Source of the DNA: Desulfobulbaceae bacterium UBA2273
GTDB taxonomy: Bacteria > Desulfobacterota > Desulfobulbia > Desulfobulbales > Desulfurivibrionaceae
NCBI GenBank assembly: GCA_002347095.1
Contig: DDWZ01000018.1
Location: 1 to 64,000, forward strand
DNA length: 64,000 nt
Direction of reading: 5' to 3'
Positions 56,791-64,000 of the stretch are shown here, piece after piece. The notes beneath the pieces are model-generated. The model saw only the letters and a program-made list of their open reading frames with translations, did no database searches and had not been told where the DNA came from. A program made the position numbers and the translations under genes. How positions within the stretch are numbered: the stretch's first letter is position 1; the number at the start of each line of letters is the position of its first letter.

Positions 56791-58233
56791 TCAGGCAGGC
56801 ATGGCGTCCCGTTCATCGCGGGTCATCTTGCGCACCAGGATCTGGTGGCTTATTGGATCGAAATACACAACCGACTGGTCTTCCTCAAGGGTGATGGTCC
56901 GGACCAGGGAGCCTATCTTCACCACCACCCCGGGGAAGAGGCGTCCATAGACATAGACCACCTCGTTCACCATCTGCTCAAGCTCCAGCTCGAGCGCCTG
57001 ATTTTCTTCGGTCAGGTGGTTGACCTTGTCCATGGCCTTAGGCATGAAGGATTTGCACTTGGCCAGCAGGGTGCTTTTGTCCGCGGGGAATTTCGCCGCC
57101 AGCTCCTTCTTGATCTTCTCCAGGGCACTGATGTTCTTGATGACCTCATTCAAACGGTCCGACCACAGGCCAAGTTCCTCGTCGATCTTCTGTTTCTTCA
57201 TCTGCAAGGAAGGAACGAGCCCGACGCAAACCTCGGTGACCACCTCGGCTTCACACCCCAACTCCTTGACATGCACGGAACCGGCGGCAATAATCTTGCC
57301 GCCGATGATCGTGCCGTTCCCCTGGGTGGCGATCACCTCCTTGCCGACACTGGCGTTCGCCTGCAACAGCACGTCATTGACCCGGAGATAACTCGCCGTT
57401 TCAAGCTTCGGGCCATTCTCCACGAAATCAACGGTGATGTCGCCCTTGGCCCGCAGTTTCGCTTCCTCCCCGACAACCCCGCCGATAACGGTCAGAGCGC
57501 CGCCGGCCATGACGGAAGAATTATTAACCCCCTGGCCGATCCAGATATCCCCACGGCATTTGACGCTGAAGCCGGGAAGAACCTCGCCGCTGATGGTCAG
57601 TTTGGAGCCGCCAAAGACGATGTTTCCCACCTTCATATCCACATCGCCGGTAATGGAATGTTCGCCGAAAACCGTGGGTCTGCCATCATCCATGACAAAC
57701 TTGCCGTCAAGCGCGGCAAAAATCTTCATCTCGTCGGGCGAGAGGGTAACCCCTTTGCCATATTTGAGCTTGCTGTCTTTTCCCGGCTTGGCCGGGATGC
57801 CTACCCCAAAAACATCCTGGCCCGCCTTGCCCTGGGTGGGGGCGATTTTCTCCAGTAGCAGCCTGTCCTTGGCGACATTGACGATGGTTCCGAGCTCGCG
57901 GAAATCCACCTGATCCTTATCTGGATCCGTTCGCTGCGGGCCGGGGATGGCCGGCTTGACATGCATTTTCACCCTGGCGTTATCGCCCATGGCCGGCGGG
58001 ATCCCCTTGGCCACGATAAACGATCCTCCTCCCGTCGACTCGGGGGCCGCAAGCAAACCGCCGACAATCCCGTTCTCGGCAAGCTCCTTCTGGAGCAGAT
58101 TGTTATCGAGCTGCACCCCGGCCTTGGCGTCTTTCATAGTGACAACGGCCTGAAGACGATCTTTGGTGACCCTCAGAATAAACGCGCCATTCTGGATCTC
58201 TACCCCGCCTTTGAATAGTTTCTCACTTGCCAT
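56791..58233 (-). CDS. FapA-like DUF342 protein
   Basis: The 480-residue product is a DUF342/FapA-family protein. It has an N-terminal dimer domain and a long right-handed beta-helix of glycine-rich repeats (for example GSKLTISGEVLPGFSVKCRGD, NGTIIGGKIIAAGSVHVKELG). A coiled-coil (PSLQMKKQKIDEELGLW onward) and a C-terminal strand region follow. The cellular role of the family is unsettled. Links to surface or cell-shape functions have been proposed. ATG 58233 is preferred over GTG 58245. It follows a K+ channel gene by 135 bp on the same strand. Confidence 0.85.
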   Translation of the reverse strand: MASEKLFKGGVEIQNGAFILRVTKDRLQAVVTMKDAKAGVQLDNNLLQKELAENGIVGGLLAAPESTGGGSFIVAKGIPPAMGDNARVKMHVKPAIPGPQRTDPDKDQVDFRELGTIVNVAKDRLLLEKIAPTQGKAGQDVFGVGIPAKPGKDSKLKYGKGVTLSPDEMKIFAALDGKFVMDDGRPTVFGEHSITGDVDMKVGNIVFGGSKLTISGEVLPGFSVKCRGDIWIGQGVNNSSVMAGGALTVIGGVVGEEAKLRAKGDITVDFVENGPKLETASYLRVNDVLLQANASVGKEVIATQGNGTIIGGKIIAAGSVHVKELGCEAEVVTEVCVGLVPSLQMKKQKIDEELGLWSDRLNEVIKNISALEKIKKELAAKFPADKSTLLAKCKSFMPKAMDKVNHLTEENQALELELEQMVNEVVYVYGRLFPGVVVKIGSLVRTITLEEDQSVVYFDPISHQILVRKMTRDERDAMPA

Positions 58234-58368
58234 TGCGCCTGCCACCTACGGAAGAATGAAAAAACGGGCTGAAATTCCCTTTCCCTTGTCCTATCGGCCA
58301 GTAGAAAAAAATCTTCAACCCCGGCCGCTATCTCCCCAATGGGTACAATATATCACACCCGCGGCGGA

Positions 58369-59355
58369 TCACAGTTGCTTTTCAAGCGCCGTGATATGCT
58401 CATGCTCGCCAAGCACCACCAGAATGTCTCCCGGCAGGATAAGGGTTTGCGGCTGGGGATTGAACTGCATCTCCCCCTGCTCCCTCTTGATGGCGACGAC
58501 AATGAGATCATACTCCTTGCGAAGCCCGGAATCCATCAGCCTCTTGCCGGCAAGGGGGGAATGCTCGGAAACCCGCAGCTCTTCGAGGCGCAAGCCCAGC
58601 TCCCCGCCATGCACGGTGAGATCGAGAAAATCCACCACCGTTGGCCGCACGACCAGTTGGGCCATGCGGCAGGCCCCGATGAAATAGGGGGAAATCACCT
58701 TGTCGGCCCCAGCCCGCAGCAGCTTGGTTTCCGAACCTTCCGCTCCGCTGGAACGGGCCATGATGAACAGATTGGCATTGAGCCCCCGGGCCGAAAGAAT
58801 GATGTAAACGTTTTCCGCGTCGGAAGAGACCACGGCGATCAGTCCCTTGGCCTGTTTGATCCCGGCCTTGAGCAGCATTTCGTCGCTGGAGGCATTGCCG
58901 GGCAGGGCCAGGTAGCCGAGTTCGTCGATCTTCTGCACCTCCAGGGGGTCGCTTTCCACGATGACAAAGGGGAGTTTGCTTTCTTTGAAGTTCTTGCAGA
59001 TCACCTTGCCGATCCGGCCAAAACCGCAGACAATGTAGTGGTCTTTCAAGACCGCCACCCGTTTTTCCATATTGTTCCTCCCCATGATTTTCCGCAATCC
59101 GCCTTCAACCATGGATTCCGTGACCTCGCCCACCAGATAGAGGACAAAGCCTACCCCGGCCAGGATAAGACAGATGGTAAAGATCCTTCCCGCCGGACTT
59201 AAAGGGATAATCTCCCCATAGCCCACCGTGGTGATGGTAATCACCGACATATACAGACTGTCGAGAAAAGAACCGTGTTCGATCAGCATGTATCCGGAGG
59301 TGCCGATGCACAGGATCACGACCAACATGAAAACGGCAAAAAATATTTTTTGCAT
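58369..59355 (-). CDS. RCK-type potassium channel (TVGYGE filter)
   Basis: The 328-residue protein has two membrane helices flanking a pore loop with the selectivity filter TITTVGYGEIIP. A cytoplasmic TrkA-N (VCGFGRIGKVICK) and a TrkA-C domain follow. This is the MthK-like ligand-gated channel plan. GAGGGG precedes ATG 59355. A second channel of the same plan lies at 61097-62131 and a K+/H+ antiporter at 54287, so ion homeostasis is a theme of this end of the window. Confidence 0.9.
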   Translation of the reverse strand: MQKIFFAVFMLVVILCIGTSGYMLIEHGSFLDSLYMSVITITTVGYGEIIPLSPAGRIFTICLILAGVGFVLYLVGEVTESMVEGGLRKIMGRNNMEKRVAVLKDHYIVCGFGRIGKVICKNFKESKLPFVIVESDPLEVQKIDELGYLALPGNASSDEMLLKAGIKQAKGLIAVVSSDAENVYIILSARGLNANLFIMARSSGAEGSETKLLRAGADKVISPYFIGACRMAQLVVRPTVVDFLDLTVHGGELGLRLEELRVSEHSPLAGKRLMDSGLRKEYDLIVVAIKREQGEMQFNPQPQTLILPGDILVVLGEHEHITALEKQL

Positions 59356-60034
59356 GCACCCCTCGAAGGTTGTCCGGCCCTGACGGTTTTCAACTTACAG
59401 GCCGCGGCAGCGATGCCGCCGACGGCCTGCTCTGCCCGGACACCGTAATTATTGCACCCACAGTATGCTGTATTTTTTCAATGGTATCAACGAGTAAGAA
59501 ACAATACCCGGGAAAAGTTGCGTTTTTCCTCTCCGCATACGTCCCGCCATTTTTATTCTCAATCAAGTTTGACCGCACATTCTCCGATGAGTTAATCACA
59601 AGAGAAAACGGATGCCTCGAAAAACATTCCCACGGAAGGTGAATGCCATGACCCCTCAAAAAGCCATACGAATCCTCATGCAAAGCCCTTTCTACTTCAA
59701 GCTGGAGCTCTCCGCCCGAAAACTCCTGATTAAAGAATTCTGCGCATTACATAACGCCAGTTGATCCGCTTGCCATCGATATTTTTTCCCGCAACGCGTT
59801 TGCCCAATCGCGCCGAATATTGGCCCGCGCCAGCCTCAGGAGAGCGGCGATAATCCCGCTGCTCCCGCTCCCTTCGCCTTTCCCGCCAAAAAATATTTTT
59901 TCTGGCTTCAATCTTTTTTTTGGTATATAGTCATCACCTATTTCTTCCTTGAGTGAATACTCATTCATGTCCATGGAGCGGGGGGCATCAGGCGTTCCCG
60001 CCAACATATACTGTATTGATAAAGGAGAATCGTC
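59356..60034. other. intergenic region upstream of adk with one small frame
   Basis: Apart from the 38-codon frame at 59648-59764, this 679-bp divergent region has no credible gene. Several AT-rich stretches just before adk (59890-59935) may contain its promoter, but no clear -35/-10 pair is seen. Confidence 0.4.
59648..59764 (+). CDS. possible small protein, 38 aa
   Basis: A short frame from ATG 59648 has GGAAGGTG about seven bases upstream. It encodes a 38-residue basic, amphipathic peptide with the phrases AIRILMQSPFYFKLEL and RKLLIKEFCALHN. Codon use fits coding DNA and the peptide looks like a folded helical pair rather than noise. No function or family is assigned. Confidence 0.45.
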   Translation: MTPQKAIRILMQSPFYFKLELSARKLLIKEFCALHNAS

Positions 60035-60715
60035 ATGGCGGTAAACATCCTGGCTTTCGGGCCAAATGGAAGCGGCAAAGGCACCCAGGGCGCCATTGTC
60101 AAGGACAAGTACAACATCAACCATATTGAATCCGGCGCCATCTTCCGCGAGCACATCAAGGGCGGCACCGAGCTGGGCATGAAGGCCAAGGCGTTCATCG
60201 AACGCGGCGACCTGGTTCCCGACGAGATCACCATCCCCATGGTTCTTGAGACCCTGAAAAAATCCAAGGACAAAGGCTGGCTCCTGGACGGTTTCCCCCG
60301 CTCCCTGGCCCAGGCCGAGGCGCTTGACAAGGCGCTGAAAGAAGCGGATATGCCGCTGAGCTATGTGGTGGAGATTCTGCTGGACCGCCAGATCGCCAAG
60401 GATCGGATCATGGGCCGCCGCCTCTGCGCCAACGACAACAATCACCCCAACCACATCGCCTTCGACGCCATCAAGCCGGTGGAAAAAGACGGCAAGTTGG
60501 TTTGCCGGGTGTGCGGTGGCGACTTGAGCGCCCGTGCCGACGACCAAGACGAGGATGCCATCAACAAGCGGCACGACATCTACTACGACACCAAGACCGG
60601 TACCATGGCCGCGGTCAATTACTTCAAAAAGGCTGGCGGCGCCAAGGTTATCTCCGTGGATGGCTCAACATCCATCAAGGCAGTAACCGAGGCGATCCTG
60701 AGCCAGTTGGCGTAA
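60035..60715 (+). CDS. adk: Adenylate kinase with long atypical LID
   Basis: The 226-residue enzyme interconverts ATP, ADP and AMP. The P-loop is FGPNGSGKGTQG, and the nucleotide-binding DGFPRSLAQAEAL motif is standard. The LID region has RRLCANDNNHPNH, then a 20-residue insert, then VCRVCGGDLSARADD. This gives one Cys, nearby His residues and a CxxC pair instead of two CxxC pairs. A modified zinc site is plausible. AAAGGAG lies upstream and a terminator follows. Confidence 0.92.
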   Translation: MAVNILAFGPNGSGKGTQGAIVKDKYNINHIESGAIFREHIKGGTELGMKAKAFIERGDLVPDEITIPMVLETLKKSKDKGWLLDGFPRSLAQAEALDKALKEADMPLSYVVEILLDRQIAKDRIMGRRLCANDNNHPNHIAFDAIKPVEKDGKLVCRVCGGDLSARADDQDEDAINKRHDIYYDTKTGTMAAVNYFKKAGGAKVISVDGSTSIKAVTEAILSQLA

Positions 60716-60749
60716 ACGACGATAAAGCCCGTTACCGGGTTTTATCTGC

Positions 60750-60790
60750 AAAAAAATGGGGTGGGGACGCAGTCCTCACCCCATTTTTTT
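60750..60790 (+). terminator. terminator of adk (possibly bidirectional)
   Basis: The stem ATGGGGTGGGGAC / GTCCTCACCCCAT is flanked by A7 and T7 runs, so it could work on both strands. It starts about 35 bp after the adk stop. Confidence 0.85.
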
Positions 60791-61096
60791 GCTGCTTGCC
60801 AAGCAATCTCAGTCAAATTCCTTTCATATGCAGTCAAAATCCCATTGGCCCGCAGCCGAGCACCGGAGAGGCTGCCGAAAAAGGGCTTTGCACTGTCTGA
60901 GCGCAGCGAGTTTGCAAAGCCCCGGCAGCATCGAGGAGCACAGGGTATCCCGCCAACGGCGGGACAAGGGACACAGGGGGCCCTTTCTTTGGTTCGTTTC
61001 TTTGGGCAAGCAAAGAAATGAACGAACTGACTTCATCGCCTCTCTCCCCGCAATTCCCGGAAGAACCTTTTTTACTCTGCAGACCAGACCTGACGC
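60791..61096. other. 306-bp gap between adk and the second K+ channel gene
   Basis: This gap holds the multi-hairpin repeat at 60871-61027. Open frames on both strands reflect that repeat and lack ribosome-binding sites. No gene is called. Confidence 0.5.
60871..61027. repeat. compound hairpin repeat unit
   Basis: Three hairpins lie in a row. First comes a two-part stem with GGGCTTTGCA / TGCAAAGCCC inside CTGCCG / CGGCAG (60872-60928). Next is TCCCGCC / GGCGGGA (60948-60965). Last is an arm pair TTTCTTTG / CAAAGAAA inside GTTCG / CGAAC (60992-61026). The last resembles a widespread palindromic sequence often mis-annotated as small ORFs in other genomes. Confidence 0.6.
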
Positions 61097-62131
61097 TCAG
61101 GCGTGCAGCCGCCGAAACCGCTCCAGGGAATCGATATCCGTCTGCACCACCAGGGTGTCGCCTTCCTGCAACCCGACTGTCCTTTGCGGGTTGTACAGGG
61201 GATAGGGATTGTCCTTACGGATGATCGCCATGACCAGCAATGGCCCGAAATCATCAAAATTGATCGCGCTCAACGGCTGGCCGATCAGGTTCGACCGGGC
61301 GGAAAGGGTAACATCCTCGATGCGGACCGGGCAGTTCTTGTCCCGCAGCATCAGATCAAGATATCCGACCACTTGGGGCCGCAGCATCTGGGAAGCGATC
61401 CGGAGCCCGCCGATGGCGTTGGGCATCACCACCTCGGCCCCGATCAGCTCAAGCTTGCCGGCGAATTCCGCATCCTTGCAGCTCGAAATAACGCGTAGCT
61501 TGGGGTTGAGCTGACGGCAGGTCACTGCCACGCAGAGATTGTCCTTGTCATCGCTCAGGGTGGAGATCACGCCCTTGGCAGTAGCCACCATGGCTTCCTC
61601 CAGATCCCCGGCATGGGTCGCATCCCCCACCACCGCAGGAAAATTCCCGGATTGCTTCTGCAGCTTCCGGATCCGCTGCTCATCCGGATCGATAACCACA
61701 AAGGGAGTATGGGTCCGGTGCAGCTCCTCCATGATGGAACAACCGATGCGCCCCACCCCGCAGACAATAATATGACCAGAAAGCTTACGAATCTGCTGCG
61801 CCATCTTCTTTCTCCAGAACACATTGGTGAGTTCGCCCTCCACCAAAAAAGCGGTGAGGGTGGAAACAAAATAGGCGGCAAGCCCCAGGCCGCTCAAGAG
61901 GATAACGATGGTAAAAAGCCTGGCTCCGGCCACGTTTGCCAGGTCGAGAATCTCCCCGAAGCCCACGGTGGTGAGGGTGATGATCGTCATGTAGAGACAA
62001 TCGCCCAGCGTCCAGAACGGCGCCCCATGCTCCAAATACCCCAGCAGGTAATAGCCCGCGGTGCCGATGGCCGTCACCACCAGCAGAAAAACACCGGCAA
62101 GGACGCTTCTATTCTTCAAGGTATGTGGCAT
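61097..62131 (-). CDS. RCK-type potassium channel (TVGFGE filter)
   Basis: The 344-residue protein has two membrane helices around the filter TLTTVGFGEIL, then TrkA-N (IIVCGVGRIGCSIMEEL) and TrkA-C domains. ATG 62131 has GGGGAGG nine bases upstream. ATG 62137 is too close to it. It lies 30 bp after the DUF374 gene, making uvrB-DUF374-channel a likely operon. It is a paralogue of the channel at 58369. Confidence 0.9.
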   Translation of the reverse strand: MPHTLKNRSVLAGVFLLVVTAIGTAGYYLLGYLEHGAPFWTLGDCLYMTIITLTTVGFGEILDLANVAGARLFTIVILLSGLGLAAYFVSTLTAFLVEGELTNVFWRKKMAQQIRKLSGHIIVCGVGRIGCSIMEELHRTHTPFVVIDPDEQRIRKLQKQSGNFPAVVGDATHAGDLEEAMVATAKGVISTLSDDKDNLCVAVTCRQLNPKLRVISSCKDAEFAGKLELIGAEVVMPNAIGGLRIASQMLRPQVVGYLDLMLRDKNCPVRIEDVTLSARSNLIGQPLSAINFDDFGPLLVMAIIRKDNPYPLYNPQRTVGLQEGDTLVVQTDIDSLERFRRLHA

Positions 62132-62161
62132 CGCCATGAACCTCCCCAGCCCAAACGGTGA

Positions 62162-62854
62162 CTATGCGCCGTCATGACCATCCTTGCCGAATTTACCCCA
62201 CGCTTGCGCATACAAAGCATTGAGCCGATGTTGCATCTCCTGGCGGTATTGCTCGATTTCCTCCGCCCCTGATTTTTCCGGAACCATCAACGGCTCGCCA
62301 TACCAGAGGTCGAGCCGGGCAAAAGGCTTGGGCAGCAGGGTGCGATCCCAACTGCGAAAGGCCCAGTAACGGTCAGCCGCCACCGCCATGGGCAGGATGG
62401 GCGCACCGCTTTTGCCGGCAAGCAGGATGGCGCCGGCCTGCATCACCCGGGGTGGCCCTTGGGAACCATCACCAACGATGGCCGCATTATAGCCCTGGCG
62501 CAGCAAACCGATCAGCCCCTTGAGCGCGGAAAACCCGCCCCGGTTGCGGGAACCGCGCACCGCAACGACCCCCTGGCGGGCAAGAATCCGGGCGACAAAT
62601 TCACCATCCTCGCTGGCGCTGACCATGGCGCCCCACCCTCTGCCCCGGCCGCGGATGAGCTCGACCGCGGCAAACACGCTGTAATGCCAGAACACCCCGA
62701 CAAAGGGTTTACCACCCGCCTCGCAACGCGCCCGGTTTTCAGCCCCATGCACTCGGCCCCTGCAGGTGGCGAAAAGCAATCGGCTCAGACCGGCATACAG
62801 CCATGGCGCAACGACCAGCAACACGTTATACAAAAAACCTTTTTTCACAGCCAT
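62162..62854 (-). CDS. DUF374 lysophospholipid acyltransferase-family protein
   Basis: The 230-residue protein has an N-terminal hydrophobic segment and the DUF374/LPLAT pattern: [58 protein letters not shown]. Members are inner-membrane acyltransferase-like proteins of lipid or lipid A metabolism. The usual HxxxxD active-site motif is not obvious, so catalysis is uncertain. The first codons overlap the uvrB 3' end by 10 bp. Confidence 0.82.
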   Translation of the reverse strand: MAVKKGFLYNVLLVVAPWLYAGLSRLLFATCRGRVHGAENRARCEAGGKPFVGVFWHYSVFAAVELIRGRGRGWGAMVSASEDGEFVARILARQGVVAVRGSRNRGGFSALKGLIGLLRQGYNAAIVGDGSQGPPRVMQAGAILLAGKSGAPILPMAVAADRYWAFRSWDRTLLPKPFARLDLWYGEPLMVPEKSGAEEIEQYRQEMQHRLNALYAQAWGKFGKDGHDGA

Positions 62855-64000
62855 GCAAGTTCCATTTCCTTCAATTTCTTGAGCTGATCGCGCAAAGCGG
62901 CCGCATCCTCAAAGGCAAGCTCCTTGGCCGCGGCAAGCATCTCCTTTTCCAGCGCCTTCATCTCCCGGCGCAGTTCCGCCAGGGTTGCGTACTGCGGCCC
63001 TGCCTCGCCGGTTGCCACCGGAACGGTCACATAATCCTTTTCATACACCGTTTCCATGAGATCCTTGATCCGCGACTGCACGCTCTCCGGGGTAATACCG
63101 TGGGCTGCATTGTATTCCGCCTGGATGGCTCGCCGCCGCTCGGTCTCATCCATGGTTTGGCGCATGGAATCGGTGATCCGGTCCCCGTAAAGGATCACCA
63201 TGCCCTTCACATTCCGGGCCGCCCGGCCGCAGGTTTGAATCAACGAACGAGCGCTGCGCAGGAATCCCTCCTTGTCCGCGTCCAAAACCGCCACCAATGA
63301 GACCTCTGGGATATCCAGCCCTTCGCGGAGAAGGTTGATGCCCACCAGCACTTGATACTCCCCGAGGCGCAGATCGCGGATCAGCTCCATGCGCTCCATG
63401 GTTTTGATGTCCGAGTGCAGATAGCGCACCCGCACCCCGAGTTTTTCGTAATACTCGGTAAGATCCTCGGCCATCCGCTTGGTCAGGGTGGTGATCAGCA
63501 CCCGCTCGCCAAGCTCCTCCCGCAGCCGGACCTCTTCCAGCAGATCATCCACCTGATTGGTTGCCGGCCGGACCACAATCCGGGGGTCCAAAAGCCCGGT
63601 GGGCCGGATCAACTGCTCCACCACCCTGCCTGCCGCCTTTTCCAGCTCGAAATCACCGGGGGTGGCCGAAACATAGACCGCCTGGGGGATGCGGGCCGCG
63701 AATTCATCAAACATCAGGGGCCGGTTATCCAGGGCGGACGGCAGCCGGAAGCCGAACTCGGTCAGGGTTTCCTTGCGGGAGCGGTCCCCCCGGTACATGC
63801 CCCGCACCTGGGGGATGGTCACGTGGGATTCGTCGGCAAAGAGGATAAAATCCGGGGGGAAATAATCCAGCAGGGTGGGCGGCGGCTCCCCGGGGGCCAG
63901 ACCGGTGAAATGGCGGCTGTAGTTCTCGATGCCGTGGCAGTAGCCCAGCTCCTGCAACATCTCCAGGTCAAACATGGTGCGCTGTTCCAAGCGTTGGGCC
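62845..64000 (-). CDS. uvrB: UvrABC system protein B (3' part, runs off the right edge)
   Basis: This 385-residue fragment is the C-terminal part of UvrB, the damage-verifying helicase-like subunit of nucleotide excision repair. It covers the helicase C-terminal motifs ([44 protein letters not shown]) and the final UVR motif ([26 protein letters not shown]). The N-terminal ATP-binding half and the start codon lie beyond position 64000. Confidence 0.95.
   Translation of the reverse strand, partial: AQRLEQRTMFDLEMLQELGYCHGIENYSRHFTGLAPGEPPPTLLDYFPPDFILFADESHVTIPQVRGMYRGDRSRKETLTEFGFRLPSALDNRPLMFDEFAARIPQAVYVSATPGDFELEKAAGRVVEQLIRPTGLLDPRIVVRPATNQVDDLLEEVRLREELGERVLITTLTKRMAEDLTEYYEKLGVRVRYLHSDIKTMERMELIRDLRLGEYQVLVGINLLREGLDIPEVSLVAVLDADKEGFLRSARSLIQTCGRAARNVKGMVILYGDRITDSMRQTMDETERRRAIQAEYNAAHGITPESVQSRIKDLMETVYEKDYVTVPVATGEAGPQYATLAELRREMKALEKEMLAAAKELAFEDAAALRDQLKKLKEMELAWL

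Noticed and set aside
59370..59642. A 90-codon plus-strand frame after the first K+ channel gene.
   Set aside because: Composition is unlike neighbouring proteins and no ribosome-binding site precedes it. The 38-codon frame further on is a better candidate.
60756..61224. Several open frames of 60-150 codons between adk and the second K+ channel gene.
   Set aside because: They are translations of the multi-hairpin repeat and of the antisense of the channel gene, in several frames at once.

Overview
The window is a GC-rich bacterial chromosome segment, almost fully coding, with compact operons on both strands. Gene content points to a Desulfobacterota (deltaproteobacterial) organism, probably near the Desulfobulbales. 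The pointers are a DUF4438 protein, a dual-CXXC mini-protein, a carboxyltransferase with the AccA half before the AccD half, DUF3124, and many chemoreceptors with strongly conserved tails. No marker gene here settles the taxonomy, so the placement is an inference.

Layout. Positions 1-265 look like the leader of an rRNA operon that leaves the window on the minus strand, with two promoter matches. Positions 414-11,617 hold housekeeping genes: larB, prmA-rsmE-dtd, a PilZ protein, dciA-like DUF721, ychF-DUF4438-pyrE, a small zinc-ribbon protein, an RNase II-family gene, era and a small unknown. Positions 11,897-16,369 hold gltX, glnS and convergent fbp.

Positions 16,525-38,591 are a 22-kb minus-strand chemosensory island: a HEAT-repeat/receiver protein, cheB, cheD, cheR, cheW, cheA and seven methyl-accepting chemotaxis proteins. 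No free-standing CheY is present. Six of the seven receptors end in a FERY/FERM tail fitting the consensus for a CheR/CheB tether.

Positions 38,762-45,762 hold a glycosyltransferase and a biotin-enzyme cluster: a biotin ligase without HTH, a two-barrel biotin carrier, a fused carboxyltransferase and a divergent biotin carboxylase. A four-helix-bundle gene is inserted among them. Positions 46,283-54,265 read rightward as corC-lnt-prfB-(glcF-like)-(dsbA-like)-phoH-(ybeY-pdxJ). prfB needs a +1 frameshift, and ybeY and pdxJ form one reading frame. The right end holds a CPA2 antiporter, DUF3124, a FapA-like protein, two RCK-type K+ channels, adk, a DUF374 acyltransferase and the 3' part of uvrB.

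Intergenic DNA is unusually structured. It contains three copies of a 106-146 bp element with inverted termini, several hairpins built from AAGG-type heptamers, two built from CACGAAA units, and one multi-hairpin repeat. The features most worth follow-up are the ybeY-pdxJ fusion, the S23-type gene lodged between the arms of an AAGG hairpin, the duplicated four-cysteine PAS receptor, the CheA with an inserted MshEN-like domain, and the inverted-terminus element.
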